Shown here: one piece after another, positions 1 through 11,810 of the stretch
Layout of the letters: each line of letters starts with the position of its first letter
How positions within the stretch are numbered: position 1 is the first letter of the stretch
NCBI GenBank assembly: GCA_036898135.1
Contig: CM072511.1
Span: 32,323,686-32,387,685, forward strand
Source: Oncomelania hupensis
Lineage: Eukaryota > Mollusca > Gastropoda > Littorinimorpha > Pomatiopsidae
Direction: 5' to 3'
Length of the DNA stretch: 64,000 nt
The notes under the pieces: model-generated
Told to the model about the DNA's origin: nothing
Seen by the model: only the letters and a program-made list of their open reading frames with translations
Database searches by the model: none
Translations under genes and position numbers: made by a program

Positions 1-574
1 CCTCTAAAACCACACCCTCATTTTCCTTATTGCTGATGAATATTAACTATTTTATACTCACGAACAAATATCTATTTTCTCAAACGCATGTATTGGTTAA
101 AACGATTCAGATGTCAATTCGCTGTTCACGGACAAAAGTTCTCCAAACTATTTTGCAATGCTTTAACTGCAGGCACTTTGTGCTGTCATTGTTTTCAACT
201 TGCGCGTCCACTCAAATATTTACAGGTCGAATCCATAGAATACCAGCCCTATTTATTACCTCTCGCAAAGAGTTCATATAATTAAACACCCGTTGTAAAA
301 TGTTACATTCAAGATGGTATTAAAAAAACAACAACCCGGATTTATTGCATTTTTACAAAACTAGAACTGACGAAATTAAGATACATCCATTTTTGACAAG
401 CGGTAGGTGTACATTCTACCTATAGTCTGTGATGCTACCAAGAAAAATAATGAAATCCATTTTTAACTAGCGGTATGTGCTACAATGAACAATAATTTAT
501 TCATTAATATCAGATTTAATTTTAATGGTAGTTGAAGTTTTAGATATCCCCACAAGCTGAAAAGATTGAATTTG
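1..574. other. Gene-free AT-rich sequence
   Basis: No open frame here resembles a known protein. The short frames have no splice partners and no family signature. Nothing repetitive is visible before the TATCC tract at 575. Confidence 0.5.
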
Positions 575-2511
575 CTATCCTATCCTTTGCTATCCTATCC
601 TATCCTATCATATCCTATCCTATCCTATAACTCGAAGGTCGTTGGGATACCACAGCTGGTGGTTTAACTAGTGTACTCCTTCTTTCTCTGTCCTCAGCAA
701 CCCTCACGGCTTCGCTCAGTGTCAAACCAGTCCATTCTTGAATGTTGTCCTCCCACCTCTTTTTCTGACTCCCTCTTCTTCTGCCTTCTTGCACCGTGCC
801 TTGCAGGATGGTCTTTGCAAGGTCCGATGCGCTGCTGACGTGGCCATACCATCGGAGTTTAATTCCGTTTCTTCACCACTGTGTGAGAATGTCATCATGT
901 AGTCCAATGGCTTGTGTGATGGTCTGCCAGACTTCGTCGTTGGTGATGTGCTAGGTATAGGAAATGCCCAGAAATGTTCTGTAGCCCCTCATATCCATGC
1001 TTTGTATTCTTCGTTGTAGGTCGGCTGTGAGGGTCCATGTTTCGCAAGCAAATAGGAAGATGGAGATGAAAAGGGGGCGCACCAGCCTTACCTTGGTGTG
1101 TAAAATGATAGTCCTGTCTTTCCAAATGGGCTTCAACCTTGTCAGGGCAGCAGTTGTTAGTGCGGTCCTGAGGTCTTCCTGTCGGGACCCATTGTCTGAT
1201 ACAATGGCTCCTAAATATTTGAAGCTATGACTGTGTTGAGGGATTGTCATTGGACTTTGATGTCCGTGTTGATGCCATTGGTGTTTTTGGTCATCATTTT
1301 GGTTTTCTCTGCACTTATTTTCATTGGTGGTGTCAAGCCTCAGTACAAGGTGTTCAAGCTCTTGTTCCTCTCCAGCCAATCCATCAATGTCATTCGCAAA
1401 ATGGAGATTGGAGATTGCTCTACCCACTATGTTGACTGTGCCTGTATGATCTGCAAGGGCATCTGACATGATGCGCTCCAGGAAGATGTTGAAGACGGTT
1501 GGAGAGAGTAGGCATCCTTGACGAACGCCGATTGTTATTCTCAACCAGTTCCCGATGGCGCTGTTGTGGAGGATTGCACTGGTAGCCTTGTCATACAGGC
1601 TTTTCATGACTTCAATAATTTTAGGGCTGATGTTGTACACTCTCATGGTTGTCCACAGAGCTGCATGACAGACTCGGTCAAACGCTTTCTTGAAGTCTAC
1701 AAACACATGATGTAGATGTTGTTGGTGCTGTATGTATTTCTCGCAGATTATTATGAGGTTGACAATCTGCTCAGTGGTACTTTGCCCTACTCTGAATCCT
1801 GCTTGTTCTTCAGCTAAGATTTGTTCAGCTGTTGAATATTATTTTCAAGAGGACTTTGCTGGGATGGCTGATGAGGCTAATGGTGCGGAAGTTTTGACAC
1901 TCATGAAAGTTACCCTTTTTGGGAAGAGTGATGACAGGCTACTGGGTCCATGGTTTAAGCCGCTCTCCACTCTGCCAGATCTTTTTACAAATAATGGTGA
2001 GGGCGTCAATCATCGCGTCTCCCCCTGCTTGAAGCAATTCTGCGGGTATGTTGTCCACTCCCGCTGACTTCCCCTTCTTCAGCGATTGCACTGCTGCCTC
2101 AACTTCTTCTCGGAGAATTGGGAGGATTTCTTCTTCTATTTTCAAGGGACATGCTAGAACTGATGGGTCACCGGTGCGTGGTTGTAAAGGTCAGAGCAGT
2201 ACTCAGTCCATCTATTCAAGACTTCTTGTTCTTCTGTAAGGCATATGCCAGACTTGCTGTGGATAGTGGAGATCTTGGGCTGTTTAACACTCGTCAGCCG
2301 CTTCACAGTCCTACCTGCAGAGGCTCATAAGAATCCTCGACTTCGCTATAGTCATAATCTGATGTTGGGGCGAAGACCTGGATGATGCTGATGTCTCAGA
2401 CGGATGTTAATGAGTCTACTGGAAACTGGGCGGCAACCCATGACAGTGTGACGGTGGGTTCTATTGTTGCTGGGCTCTACATAATGGAATGCTATTACCC
2501 ACTCGTCTTTC
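575..2511 (-). mobile_element. Non-LTR retrotransposon (LINE) copy 1, decayed, RTE-like
   Basis: Read on the minus strand this is part of a LINE ORF2: endonuclease C-terminus (a QVFAPTSDYD motif near 2,360), then reverse transcriptase, ending in a (GGATA)n tail, seen on the plus strand as TATCC repeats at 575-628. RT hallmarks are FVDFKKAFDRV, GVRQGCLLSP, FKYLGAIVSD and a C-terminal TILQGTV and KKRWEDNIQEWTG stretch. The catalytic FADD box reads FANDI, so the second aspartate pair is broken, and stops and frameshifts interrupt the frame. At least four other pieces of the same family occur in the window (7.3, 21.4-23.1, 23.5 and 60.4-61.5 kb). The clade is not firmly assigned; APE-type endonuclease and a simple-repeat tail fit RTE. 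Confidence 0.85.
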
Positions 2512-2524
2512 GTCGGCGGGGATC

Positions 2525-3111
2525 ATTACATTACATTACATTATTATTGCTTTATGTCCAGGCAGCGGACTCTTCCGAGCCAAATCAGGACTGGACAACC
2601 CCCGATCCGCATAAAAGATCTGCTGAAACAACCCTAGTGGTAAAACCGAAAGCTCTCCACCAGCCAGTCACTTTACAATAAAGACATCCCACGCAGGGGA
2701 CGGCTGAGGCTTCACTCCAACTTATCGAGCCCCCGTTTACAAAAACAAAATAGAATACAAACATCATTATAAATTATCAACAAAACACATACATATAAAA
2801 TGCCTACATTGCTAAATAATAACATCATAGGAAGCCCTAGTGACCACCTGGCTAAAAGCGTCCAATATTATAGTCCCAAAATGATCCAACAGACCTCATA
2901 CACAAACAATGAGTCTTGTCCCGGGAGAGTTTTCAAGAAAAAAGCTAGGAGACTGGTCTAGCGAAGAAGACGATAGTATAGCAGATTGATAGAACAGAGC
3001 AGGAATGAGAAAGAGCAAATGAGAAAGACAGCGACAGTGGGAATTTAAAGCACTAAATTTCCAGAAAGTGGGGATACTATTTATACTGAAACCCCCGGCA
3101 CCCCAACGGGG
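2525..3111 (-). mobile_element. Tailed non-autonomous retroposon, copy a, with target duplication
   Basis: This 587-bp element lies in minus orientation. Its 3' end carries a short pentamer tail (ATTAC repeats on the plus strand at 2,525-2,545). The 13-mer GTCGGCGGGGATC occurs exactly at both flanks (2,512-2,524 and 3,112-3,124), as expected for target-primed insertion. Near-identical sequence recurs at 62,823-63,528 and around 54.2-54.7 kb. This copy lacks about 100 bp at its 5' end compared with the 62.8 kb copy. No credible reading frame exists. It is a SINE-like or truncated LINE-derived element of unknown family. Confidence 0.8.
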
Positions 3112-3124
3112 GTCGGCGGGGATC

Positions 3125-4499
3125 GGCTAGTTAGATCGCCCTATGACTAATCCTAATACATTTATATTTTTGGTCCGGTCTGTGTGAGGATGGGGTTACA
3201 GAAATATGGAGAAAAAATGTAAAAGATTCACTAACACACTAGCTCTCGCACGGCTATGAAACAGAGGTAGTCCAGTCACTTGTTAACAGTAAATATCACA
3301 CATTTATTTCCTCTACTCTATTCAATTATCTAAACAATACATTAACTTAAATGTCCAAAACGTAATATTACTAGGATTAACTTAACAGTCCAAAATTCAC
3401 TTCGAGTAGTTCGATCTTTGCTGGATTTATTCTGCTACTGTTCGCAATACTTGCTACTGTCTCATCACTGGGCTTTGTTCTTTTTGGCCTAATGTTTTTT
3501 TTTTCTGGAATAGTGGACTATTGCACAGTCCCTATAGGTCAGTGTACGTGCACTTGTTCTATGGCACTTAGCTGAAACGTTGATGCGCGGTGCTGCTTTC
3601 TCCTCGTCTCGTTTTTTGACTACTGAGCTATCGGAGCTCAGTGCTCGCTGCTCAGTTTCAGGCCGCGTGTCTGGGATGACTCTCTGTGGGGTCTATCTCC
3701 TACCGCGGACCAATCCTGCTCGTCTGCAAAACATAAGACGAGTTTCTGCATTGCTTACAAAGGGAGTGCAGAGCGTCTCACTGTTGGCAGAAACAGCCCT
3801 CAGCGAGATCGCCTCCACTTACACAGATAAGAGACGAACAATCTTCTAAGTCCGTGGTCTACTGGAATCTCCAACATAATTCCTATATATATCATGGCTA
3901 AAATAAACATAGGAAGAAGTAATTAATAATATACACCTTCTCCGGTACAGCCACTGGTCTGCAATAATACCGATATGAGAAACAACAGCGGGTCAGTAGG
4001 GGCTACTTAGTGGTCTCGAAAACCGGCCGCGTGGGTCAGCCACGTGGTCAAGCAAAGCTTTACCGGCATTTACAATTATAAAACATGGCAAGACTTCACA
4101 AGCATAATCCAATAATAGTATTAAATAATCGCGGTGAAACAAAAGATCGATCATTTACCTTTTTGACAATGTCAGGCTATGGCTATACTGCGATGAATGG
4201 ATTTCACCTGTCACCTGCGTAGTCTTCTGAGAGAGAATTTTCAGCGCGTCCGTTCTCTCGGGTGCGGTTTTAGACAAAGACTGACGTACCTTAACGGAGT
4301 GGCCAGCTAAAGCCCGCGATATCCCGTGAACCTTAGCGCCCTCGCGGGGGCTGATGGATATAGGTCAGCTGGATTATGCCACAGCATACCTAGCGAAAAT
4401 GTTCCCTACATATGCTTAGAACAAACCTAACTTTTGTTGTGCTAGGCCTCGAATTTAAATTACAAAGGCCAAAGAAGGATGACTTTTTAGAGGCGTGAA
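3125..4499. other. Unclassified intergenic or repeat-derived sequence
   Basis: About 1.4 kb separates the retroposon from a LINE 5' fragment. I see no coding signature, terminal repeats or tRNA-like boxes. Its position between two pieces of the same LINE orientation suggests it could be an older insertion, but no ends could be proved. Confidence 0.35.
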
Positions 4500-4502
4500 G
4501 CC

Positions 4503-5061
4503 TTACTGCAGTGTCCAAACTAACCTCTTGTGACAGACAGTGACTAGAATGTCTTTGTGGACCAAGAATCCAACGACGTGTTCGTGCTTGTCATCTCTAC
4601 CGCTGAAATAAAGCTTGTGACCTTTGTCGGTCGTTGTTTCACCTAGGCCTTTCCAGCGCAGTTCGCTGATACCTAGAATGTTCCATCGATAGTGGTCCAG
4701 CTCGTGGGCCAGTTCTTCTAATTTTCCCATCCGCAGTGACACTCCAGGTTCCTATGACGATGTTGTCTCTCGTGAGGATCTTGCTATGTTGTACATCAGT
4801 CATCCATTTATCACCTCCGTCCTGGTGGCCAACGGAAGGCGCGGTCCTTGGTGACCCTGGCGACAACCGATCCGGTATGGAGTGAGTGGTTCTTTTCATT
4901 AAGGGCAAGAAAGACCTGGCGGGGTCTAATCCTGTTGACCACAGCCGAAATCCATGATTATGGTGTGGCTCGCCTTGGCCCCGAGCACGTGGTCGTTGAA
5001 CCTATAGTAACTTGAGGTTCCTCCGCCCTTGCCGGTGACTTCTGTGTAGAAAACTTTCGCC
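4503..5061 (-). mobile_element. LINE 5' fragment: APE-type endonuclease start
   Basis: Minus-strand frames give the N-terminal endonuclease region of the same LINE family. The leader contains RTTHSIPDRLSPGSPR and SVGHQDGGDKWMTDVQ, then a NIVIGTW strand and GKLEELAHELDHYRWNILG leading to ISELRWKG, the usual APE beta-strand and catalytic glutamate context. A frameshift falls between the GTW strand and the GKLEEL helix. The element is broken at 5,062 by a solo LTR; about 50 bp more of its 5' region seem to continue past the LTR at 5,721-5,770. Confidence 0.75.
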
Positions 5062-5066
5062 CAGTG

Positions 5067-5715
5067 TGTTACGTTGAGACGCGCATGATGGTGCGTGTGA
5101 AGTGCGCACGATATTATGTGTGACGCGCGCGCGATAGATCTGTTCGTTTTATTTTGCAGCGCATGCAGTAATAGAGTGTATTTATCTTTGATTTGATTTT
5201 GCGTTGTTATTAGTAGAGGCTTTGTGTAACGTTGGTGTTTTTAGTTGGTCGATATTATTGGAGAATTTTCGAGAATTGGTTGTTTACTATCGGTCGAAGC
5301 GTATGGATTGTTCTGTTGGTTACCATGGAAGCTTCCATTCCAAATGAGGTTGTATGACGTGAGTCACGTGATGATGAAATTAATTTTGATTGGTTGTGGT
5401 GTTTCATGTAGGATTATTCTCGTTTGTTCCCGAGTATGTAGAGACTATATAAGCGCCGCACTGTTGAATGTGTTGTTGTTATTGATAGTGAGTTGGAAAG
5501 TAAAATTTGAGAGTGGAAAAGCGATTGAGCGATTGTATGCAGTTGTTGATGTGTGCTGAATAAAAGTGGAAAACTTCATACGTCGACTTTGTGACTTGTA
5601 TGCTGATTGAACGGGTTGCGTGGATAAACGAATCTGAGCTACACTCATCAGTACTTCAGCATTTGGGCTGAATCCACTACTGATAGAAAACAACACCATC
5701 AAACGGAGTGTAACA
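5067..5715 (+). mobile_element. Solo LTR of an LTR retrotransposon
   Basis: The element starts TGTTAC and ends GTAACA, a perfect 6-bp terminal inversion of the TG...CA type. It is flanked on both sides by the 5-bp duplication CAGTG (5,062-5,066 and 5,716-5,720). Inside, in plus orientation, are a TATA box TATATAAG at 5,446-5,453 and a poly(A) signal AATAAA at 5,559-5,564, spaced as in a typical U3-R-U5 LTR. No internal retroviral-type genes or second LTR are present, so this is a solo LTR. It interrupts a LINE 5' fragment. A 5-bp duplication fits Gypsy or BEL types. Confidence 0.85.
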
Positions 5716-5769
5716 CAGTGATACCATGCTGAAATCGCCCCTATTAGTCGCCTCTTACGAATTAGCTAG

Positions 5770-6470
5770 CAAAACATTTTAGGTAACAAAAATAACATTT
5801 TTCTTTTCATTCTCCTCCAGTACTCATGGAAAGGGCGTCTACCGCAAAACTTTCATATGACAGGCGCTGGCTTTGAATTTTAGAAAGAATTGTCTCTATT
5901 TTATGTGCATGTGATGGCGATTAGCAGAGCTGGTAGTTTTGGTAATGCAGTTCACAGGTTGCAATCTTAAAGGTACGCGCTTAACCGCCTTTAATTCCAG
6001 CAAACACCACAGCATCCTATAAAGACGTCATGTAGCGACCATTGTTTGATCGGCAGAGAAACTTGGCGATAAACCAAGGGATTAGAATGGAGATGAAGGG
6101 AATCGGCATTTAGGACAAAATAAACTTCAAATTATCTCGCGTTTTTAAAAAAAGGGGAAAGGGGAGGGAGGGGGAACACAATTTTAAAAAAAAGAAGAAG
6201 AAAAAGAGAGTGATATGTTCTAATCGGATGTGATTTTTTTAAAATTTGGCCGTTTATAAAATTATGGCCATGTGTTTAAAAGAAAGCACATGTCGAGGAA
6301 CTGACGTAGCAAAATAGTATCAGCTCAATATTCCGTTGCAAAATTACATCGTTTCCGGTGATGTAGCTAAAGAGGGTTTGATGGCATGCATGCTTTTATC
6401 TTCATTATATTTTATATCTTGATACTTGAGAGATTGCCGGGTTATTGTTTTGCAGTTTGCTACGCCTTTA
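5770..6470. other. Gene-free sequence
   Basis: Purine-rich and AT-rich sequence with a G-rich run near 6,155-6,175. No gene, tRNA-like box or terminal repeat was recognised. Confidence 0.4.
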
Positions 6471-6472
6471 TT

Positions 6473-6474
<2 letters not shown>

Positions 6475-6537
<63 letters not shown>

Positions 6538-6560
6538 CACACACACACACACACACACAC
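6475..6560. repeat. (AC)n dinucleotide microsatellite
   Basis: A nearly pure AC tract of about 85 bp with one CT interruption near 6,535. The Thr-His and Val-Cys frames it generates are artefacts. Confidence 0.97.
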
Positions 6561-6904
6561 GGCAAATGCCATTTATTAACAAACAAAAAACCAAAAAAAC
6601 AAGTAAGCAGTTGCTCTGTGGTTAGTTGGAAGGCGCTGTATGTATTTGACTGTATTAAGCCTATAAATCTGTATTCCACCCAGCGCAAAATAGAATATGT
6701 ATGCAAGTTGAAAAGAAAAAAAAGACTCCTTGTTCCCAATAAAGATTTCTTTAGAGCGTCTTGGGTTAAAAGTCCCTACAATAATTATATATATGCAATA
6801 GCATTAAAGGACACATAAACACACCCGTGCGCCTACTAACTCACTCACTCACTCACGAGAGAGAACACGCACGCACTCACATTGTGCATGCACATAACTA
6901 AGGT

Positions 6905-7192
6905 TGGTAGTCCCATAGCCTTGTGGCCGTAGGAGAGCGTGATGCATGCTGGAGATCACACTTATCTTGGCCAGCGTAATGAGGGTGATGCCCATCTCTC
7001 TCCCTCGCTGCTTTATCTTCCCCACCCTTAAGAGAGTAGGTACTCAGTCACAGTTGGGTCAACTGGGGGCGTTGTTATTTGTCGCTTCACGTTTTGCGGT
7101 CACCAATCCAAGTGCTAACCGCACTGGACGGTGCTTAACTTGCGACACAGTAGCGAGTGCTCCAACCACTGCGCTATCCGACACCCCCACAT
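6905..7192 (-). mobile_element. tRNA-derived SINE-like repeat (third type)
   Basis: On the minus strand the head reads GGATAGCGCAGTGGTTGGAG, which resembles a tRNA A-box region, followed by a GCGGTTAGCACTTGG stretch. The 3' portion runs towards 6,905. Boundaries are approximate and no target duplication was proved. It is not a functional tRNA gene because no cloverleaf closes. Confidence 0.5.
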
Positions 7193-7259
7193 AACTAAAC
7201 AAAGAACAAATATCATTATACACACAGGCAGGTAAAATGACTGTTACTAGACGCTATAG

Positions 7260-8030
7260 AAAAAAGTTCCATAGATAGAAAAAGAACTTGAACATCTGAT
7301 ACAGAGACTCGGCACCACCTCCAAAACCTTTGGAATGGAAATAAGTGCAGAGAAGACCAAAATGATGACCAACAACACCAATGGCATCAACATGGACATC
7401 AAAGTCCAAGGCTGATCCTTCAACACAGTGCATAGTTTCAAATATTTAGGAGCCATTGTATCACACAATGGTCCCGACAGGAAGTCCTCTCCAGGATCGC
7501 ATAAACAACTGCTGCCTTGACAAGGTTGAAGCCCGTTTGGAAAGACAAAACCACCAGTCTACATTCCAAGGTAAGGCTGCTTAGCTCCCTTGTCATCTCC
7601 ATCTTCCTTTATGCTTGCGAAACATGGACCATCACAGGAGATCTACAATGAATAATACAATGCACAGAGATGAGGTGCTGCAGAAGACTTCTGGACATTT
7701 CCTATACCCAGCACATTACCAATAACGGAGTCCGACAGACCACCAAAGAAACCATTGGACCACACGATGACTCCGATGGTACGGCCACATCATCAGAGCA
7801 TCATGCCTTGCAAAGACCATCCTGCAAGGCACGGTGCAAAGAGGCAGAAGAAGAGGGAGACAAAAAATGAGGTGGGAGGACAACAGTCGAGAATGGACTG
7901 GCTTGACACTGAGCGAAGCCATGAGTCTTGCTGAGGACAGAGAAAGATGGAGTACGTTGATTAAACGATCATCTATGGTGTCCCAAAGACCTTCGAGTTA
8001 CAGGATAGGATAGGATATGATAGTATCCAT
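7260..8030 (+). mobile_element. LINE copy 2, 3' fragment
   Basis: The plus strand carries the 3' part of the same LINE family as copy 1: remnants of ISAEKTKMMTNNTNGIN, HSFKYLGAIVS and the C-terminal KTIL and KKRW region, ending at about 8,000-8,030 in GGATA repeats. Many stops and frameshifts make it non-functional. It is 5' truncated within the RT domain. Confidence 0.8.
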
Positions 8031-8034
8031 AGAT

Positions 8035-9930
8035 AAAAACGAGGACTAAACAATGTACATAAATTGAATGTCCCATATCAAACAATCGTAATCGCAGACG
8101 CAAACACATTCCCCTCCTCCTCACTCCCTACAGAACCCCCTTCCTCTCCACCTACCCATCTCTCACGTAAACCAACTTTGGGGTTCTATTACATCATAAC
8201 CGCACCCGTGTTCACTAATTCCCGTCCTTTGTATCCCACAGTAAAGGCAGACCGAGTGAGTCACAGCGTGGCCAAACAGTGCCTGATGTTCGGGGCTTGC
8301 GGACACTTCGCCAGGCTGGGAGGAAGGAAGGAATGACAAAGCTTAACGTCTTATTGCGTTAGCGTCAAGGACGAATCACCACGTCTCCACCTTGACAACA
8401 ATGATGATCATCATCATATCAAAATGGGTATCGTCTGCTGGCCTACGAGGAGGAACAGAAAAGAGCGTCAAAACAATGCTCTGATGGTCAAGCGGCGAAA
8501 GGTGACAGACTGTCCAACTGTTCTGAGCTCACTTCCCAAACCGCGGCGTGGTACAGTGCTTCCTAGTAAGAAAAATAACCAGAATAGTCGGGATGGATAG
8601 CGGTTTAGTATGTGCTATAATGGATCACCTTAACTAGATTTGGATTTCGGATAAAATTCGTCACATATGAGAAAGAAATTTAAGTTGCCCTTTAAGCGAA
8701 AGCATGGCAGCCGCAGAGTAAGCAGCGCCACACAGGACGACGGGAAAATAGAACGTAATGCAGACAGGATGTTTAGATACTTTGTTTCCCATCCCGTCAG
8801 GATCATTACAATTCGTAGGGTAAAATGCATGCATTCACAGATTAGACCTCAGGTTTATACTTTTATCCAAAAGAGCACATGAGAATAAACCTAAGAGGAT
8901 TTGACCTTTTTAAAGACGACTCCGAATATTGCCTCTTCTCTGTGTATTCATCCTTCCATTGAAAATAAAGGTGTTTCCGTCACTGATGACGCACACCCAT
9001 TTGACTGCAGACATCTGGGAGAGAGAGACTGGTGTCAGGCAAGTCAATTGCTATCAATGGTTGTGTTGTAGTAAAATGCAATAATGTTAGCCCCAAGACA
9101 TCTCAGAAACAAGGTGTTGGACGTTCTCTGTAGGGCAAAAAAGAGAAGTTTCGGACGTCATCGCTAGATTTCGGCACAAATACACTCCACCCCTAAATCC
9201 AGGGATGGCTAAACATGCAGCTTATCTCAGAGACAAAACACGGAGTGTCCGCACCCGCCATCCTCCCTTCAAGCCGCCTTCCCTACGCTCTGTGGTAAAA
9301 CTGTATATCTGGCATATTCATGAAAACCTGTCAGTGCGACAGACAAAACCGATGAACCGATGAATAAATATATCTATTACGGAAAACTACAGATCTACAG
9401 GCAAAAACCTCAGTAGAGTTGAATTGAAGTTAGAAAGAGATTAACTAAAGAAAGAAATCAGATTTTATATAAGCCGTCGTTTAAACTAGCTTTGAAGACA
9501 ATTAAATTAAAACTTCCTGTCAAACAAAATCTCTAACGTCGCGCGTGCGCACTCGCAGCAATAGCAACTATCTGTACACCACTATCGGCCACACCTCTGG
9601 GCATCTTCGCGCGTCATCGGTCAATGAATCTAAATGAGAATAAGGGTGGATGTCTACCCGCGATGGCAGGCTCTGGGGAATATCTACTTGACATAAACTG
9701 GGCAGGACGTATCGTGATGAGCTCTCTGATGACCTCATACAGGGAGCTTAGATAGGACAGGAGACGGTAGACGTAACAGAATTGTACACTGTGAAGTGCG
9801 CCGACCTGCTCCTTCCTCAACAACAGGTTGTCTCCTGGTTTATATAAACTAACTCAGCGCATGTAACCAGGGGACACATCTACTATAATCACTTCTGAAC
9901 TAGGTACCGTAACTAAGTTCTTAGTGCGCC
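8035..9930. other. Gene-free stretch
   Basis: Nearly 1.9 kb without a supportable gene. The short frames at 8,064, 8,667 and 9,614 have no recognisable domain or splice context. No repeat boundary stands out. Confidence 0.4.
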
Positions 9931-9932
9931 TA

Positions 9933-10250
9933 CAATATTTCAAAAGAGTAATGTTTTGTCTCTCCCTGTAGCCGTTATTAACTTCAAACGAAGACAAATT
10001 AAAATATTCCAATTTGCACGGGAAATTATTTCAGAGACCTACATTATTTGGTTTTGATTTAATAATATTAATTGCACTTAACAACTTCGGGTTCCGGAAA
10101 GAAGTTTCTGGAAGACGTCTTTAAATCAAAACCAAATAATGTAGGTCTCTGAAATAATTTCCCGTGCAAATTGGAATATTTTAATTTGTCTTCGTTTGAA
10201 GTTAATAACGGCTACAGGGAGAGACAAAACATTACTCTTTTGAAATATTG
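9933..10250. repeat. Perfect 130-bp inverted repeat with 58-bp spacer
   Basis: Positions 9,933-10,062 are the exact reverse complement of 10,121-10,250; I compared all 130 bases and found no mismatch. The spacer 10,063-10,120 is AT-rich at one end. The arms contain no protein frame. No matching direct duplication is visible just outside the arms. It could be a palindromic MITE, the source of a long RNA hairpin, or an assembly fold-back artefact. Confidence 0.95.
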
Positions 10251-10859
10251 GCAAAAACAACAGTAACTTTTACAACATTCAACTACTCAGACTTTCTACC
10301 GCAAACAATATACGAAATACACTTGTTCTGTGTCTGCAACTTAACGACAAAGACTGTTACTCAAATGTGCATTTGTGATGCTAGGTGAATGGTGTTTGAA
10401 ACAACGTTGAATTGAAGAAGCGGCATTTCGATTTTTCGTCGGATTACTTCAGATTTCTCTGAAGACATAGAAAGCTTCCCGCGGTTCTTCAACGAAAGGT
10501 AATGCCAATTTTATTTCTGTTCAGATTCTTTAGACAATAGATTTGCTGCTTAATGGTCAGGGAGTTAATTCTCACTAGTGTTTTCAGAACCAAGTTCATC
10601 ACAGCGGATTAGAGCGGAAATAAATGAAATAATACATTCGTGCATTGGCTAACTCTGAATTGGATGACTGAATTGTTTCAGGCGCGAGGAAACAATTTAC
10701 TTGCTAATAATTTACGCCTTAAAAAAAAAATTCTGTCTCGTGTAACTGTTTGTAACTGTGGATGTAATTTTATTGCTAATTTGCGAGTGTCTGTCTGTGT
10801 ACATGCGTGCGAGCGCTTATAGCAAACTACTAATTTGAAATTCGCGCTGTACAAAATAA

Positions 10860-10860
<1 letters not shown>

Positions 10861-10943
<83 letters not shown>

Positions 10944-10962
10944 GTTGTTGTTGTTGTTGTTG
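10861..10962. repeat. (TTA)n(TTG)n microsatellite
   Basis: About 80 bp of TTA repeats pass into a short GTT run. It directly precedes a SINE 3' segment, so it may have grown from or beside a retroposon junction. Confidence 0.95.
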
Positions 10963-11250
10963 TGTATACGCCTTCGGATGAGAGTATAAACCGAAGACTA
11001 GTCTGCGCACGCACGCATTTTATCGCACGGACTTTAAAGATCCTGACGCTCATGTCCTAGTCGGGACAATCATCCCAGGGAACAAGTGGTAAGGACCTAA
11101 ATCATCACTGAACCACCAGAGCAATCATACTGCTAAAATGGACAGTGAAAAGTGGCCACTTTTATCTTGCCCGTTACAGGATTCGAAACTGGGTCATCGG
11201 CGTGCCAGGCGAACGCTCTACCACTTGAGCTAAGGCGATGGGACGATATT
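10963..11250. mobile_element. Composite of two SINE pieces
   Basis: The first piece (10,963-11,070) matches the middle of SINE family 1: CCTTCGGATGAGAGTATAAA and CTTTAAAGATCCTGACGCTC. The second (about 11,075-11,250) matches SINE family 2 seen at 24.3-24.5 kb, with TAAGGACCTAAATCA and a minus-strand B-box-like sequence near GATTCGAAACTGGG. The two families abut without a clear tail between them. Boundaries are approximate. Confidence 0.65.
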
Positions 11251-11667
11251 AAATTGGCTGTAAACACTGGCCAGCTTACTGCTGCTGTCAGTGTAGTGGT
11301 TGTTTCAGTGCATAGTGTGGATGGCTCTAGGCGTAGGTTTCGTTCAGGATTTGTTGGTGGGCTTATCGCTCTCTTTGTCCTGGGTGGCGCTAAACTGTCA
11401 TCCGTTCGTTAAAAAGACAAACTCGAATTTCACCGGCACGGTTGACAAGTATGTTCCAAAGTAAATGCTAAAAGAATCCTAAGCGAGTATTTGGGAGGGG
11501 GCATGGCCGCGCGGTAGTTTATAGTGGTTTAGCCACACGTTAGCTATGTTTCATGTTAAAGTAATATCGGGAGAGTTAAGTGCTTTGAATGGATGACCAT
11601 CCTTGGATCCACCAAACCAAACGACACCAAAAGATGGAAACAAGCGCACGACACGCCTCAGTCCACC

Positions 11668-11810
11668 CACAGGCGCATTAACCAGAAGAATGGACCCTCA
11701 GCAAAAATGTTGTGGATCTCCGATAACGGACGGGTATCGCAGCAGTAAGCCTACATGGGGATCCACACATTCTTGCCGAGGGTCCATTCTTTTTGGTTAA
11801 TACGCCTGTG
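11668..11810. repeat. Imperfect hairpin, about 48-bp arms
   Basis: Positions 11,671-11,718 and 11,760-11,807 are inverted copies with a few mismatches; both arms contain AGAATGGACCCTC or its complement. The spacer is about 41 bp. No protein is encoded. It may be a small MITE or hairpin-forming relic. Confidence 0.7.

Noticed and set aside
575..628. TATCC repeats as telomeric or CRISPR-like repeats
   Set aside because: It is the microsatellite tail of a LINE; no spacers or cas genes exist, and the unit is not telomeric.
5245..5559. 104-aa plus-strand ORF
   Set aside because: It lies wholly within the solo LTR across its TATA box.
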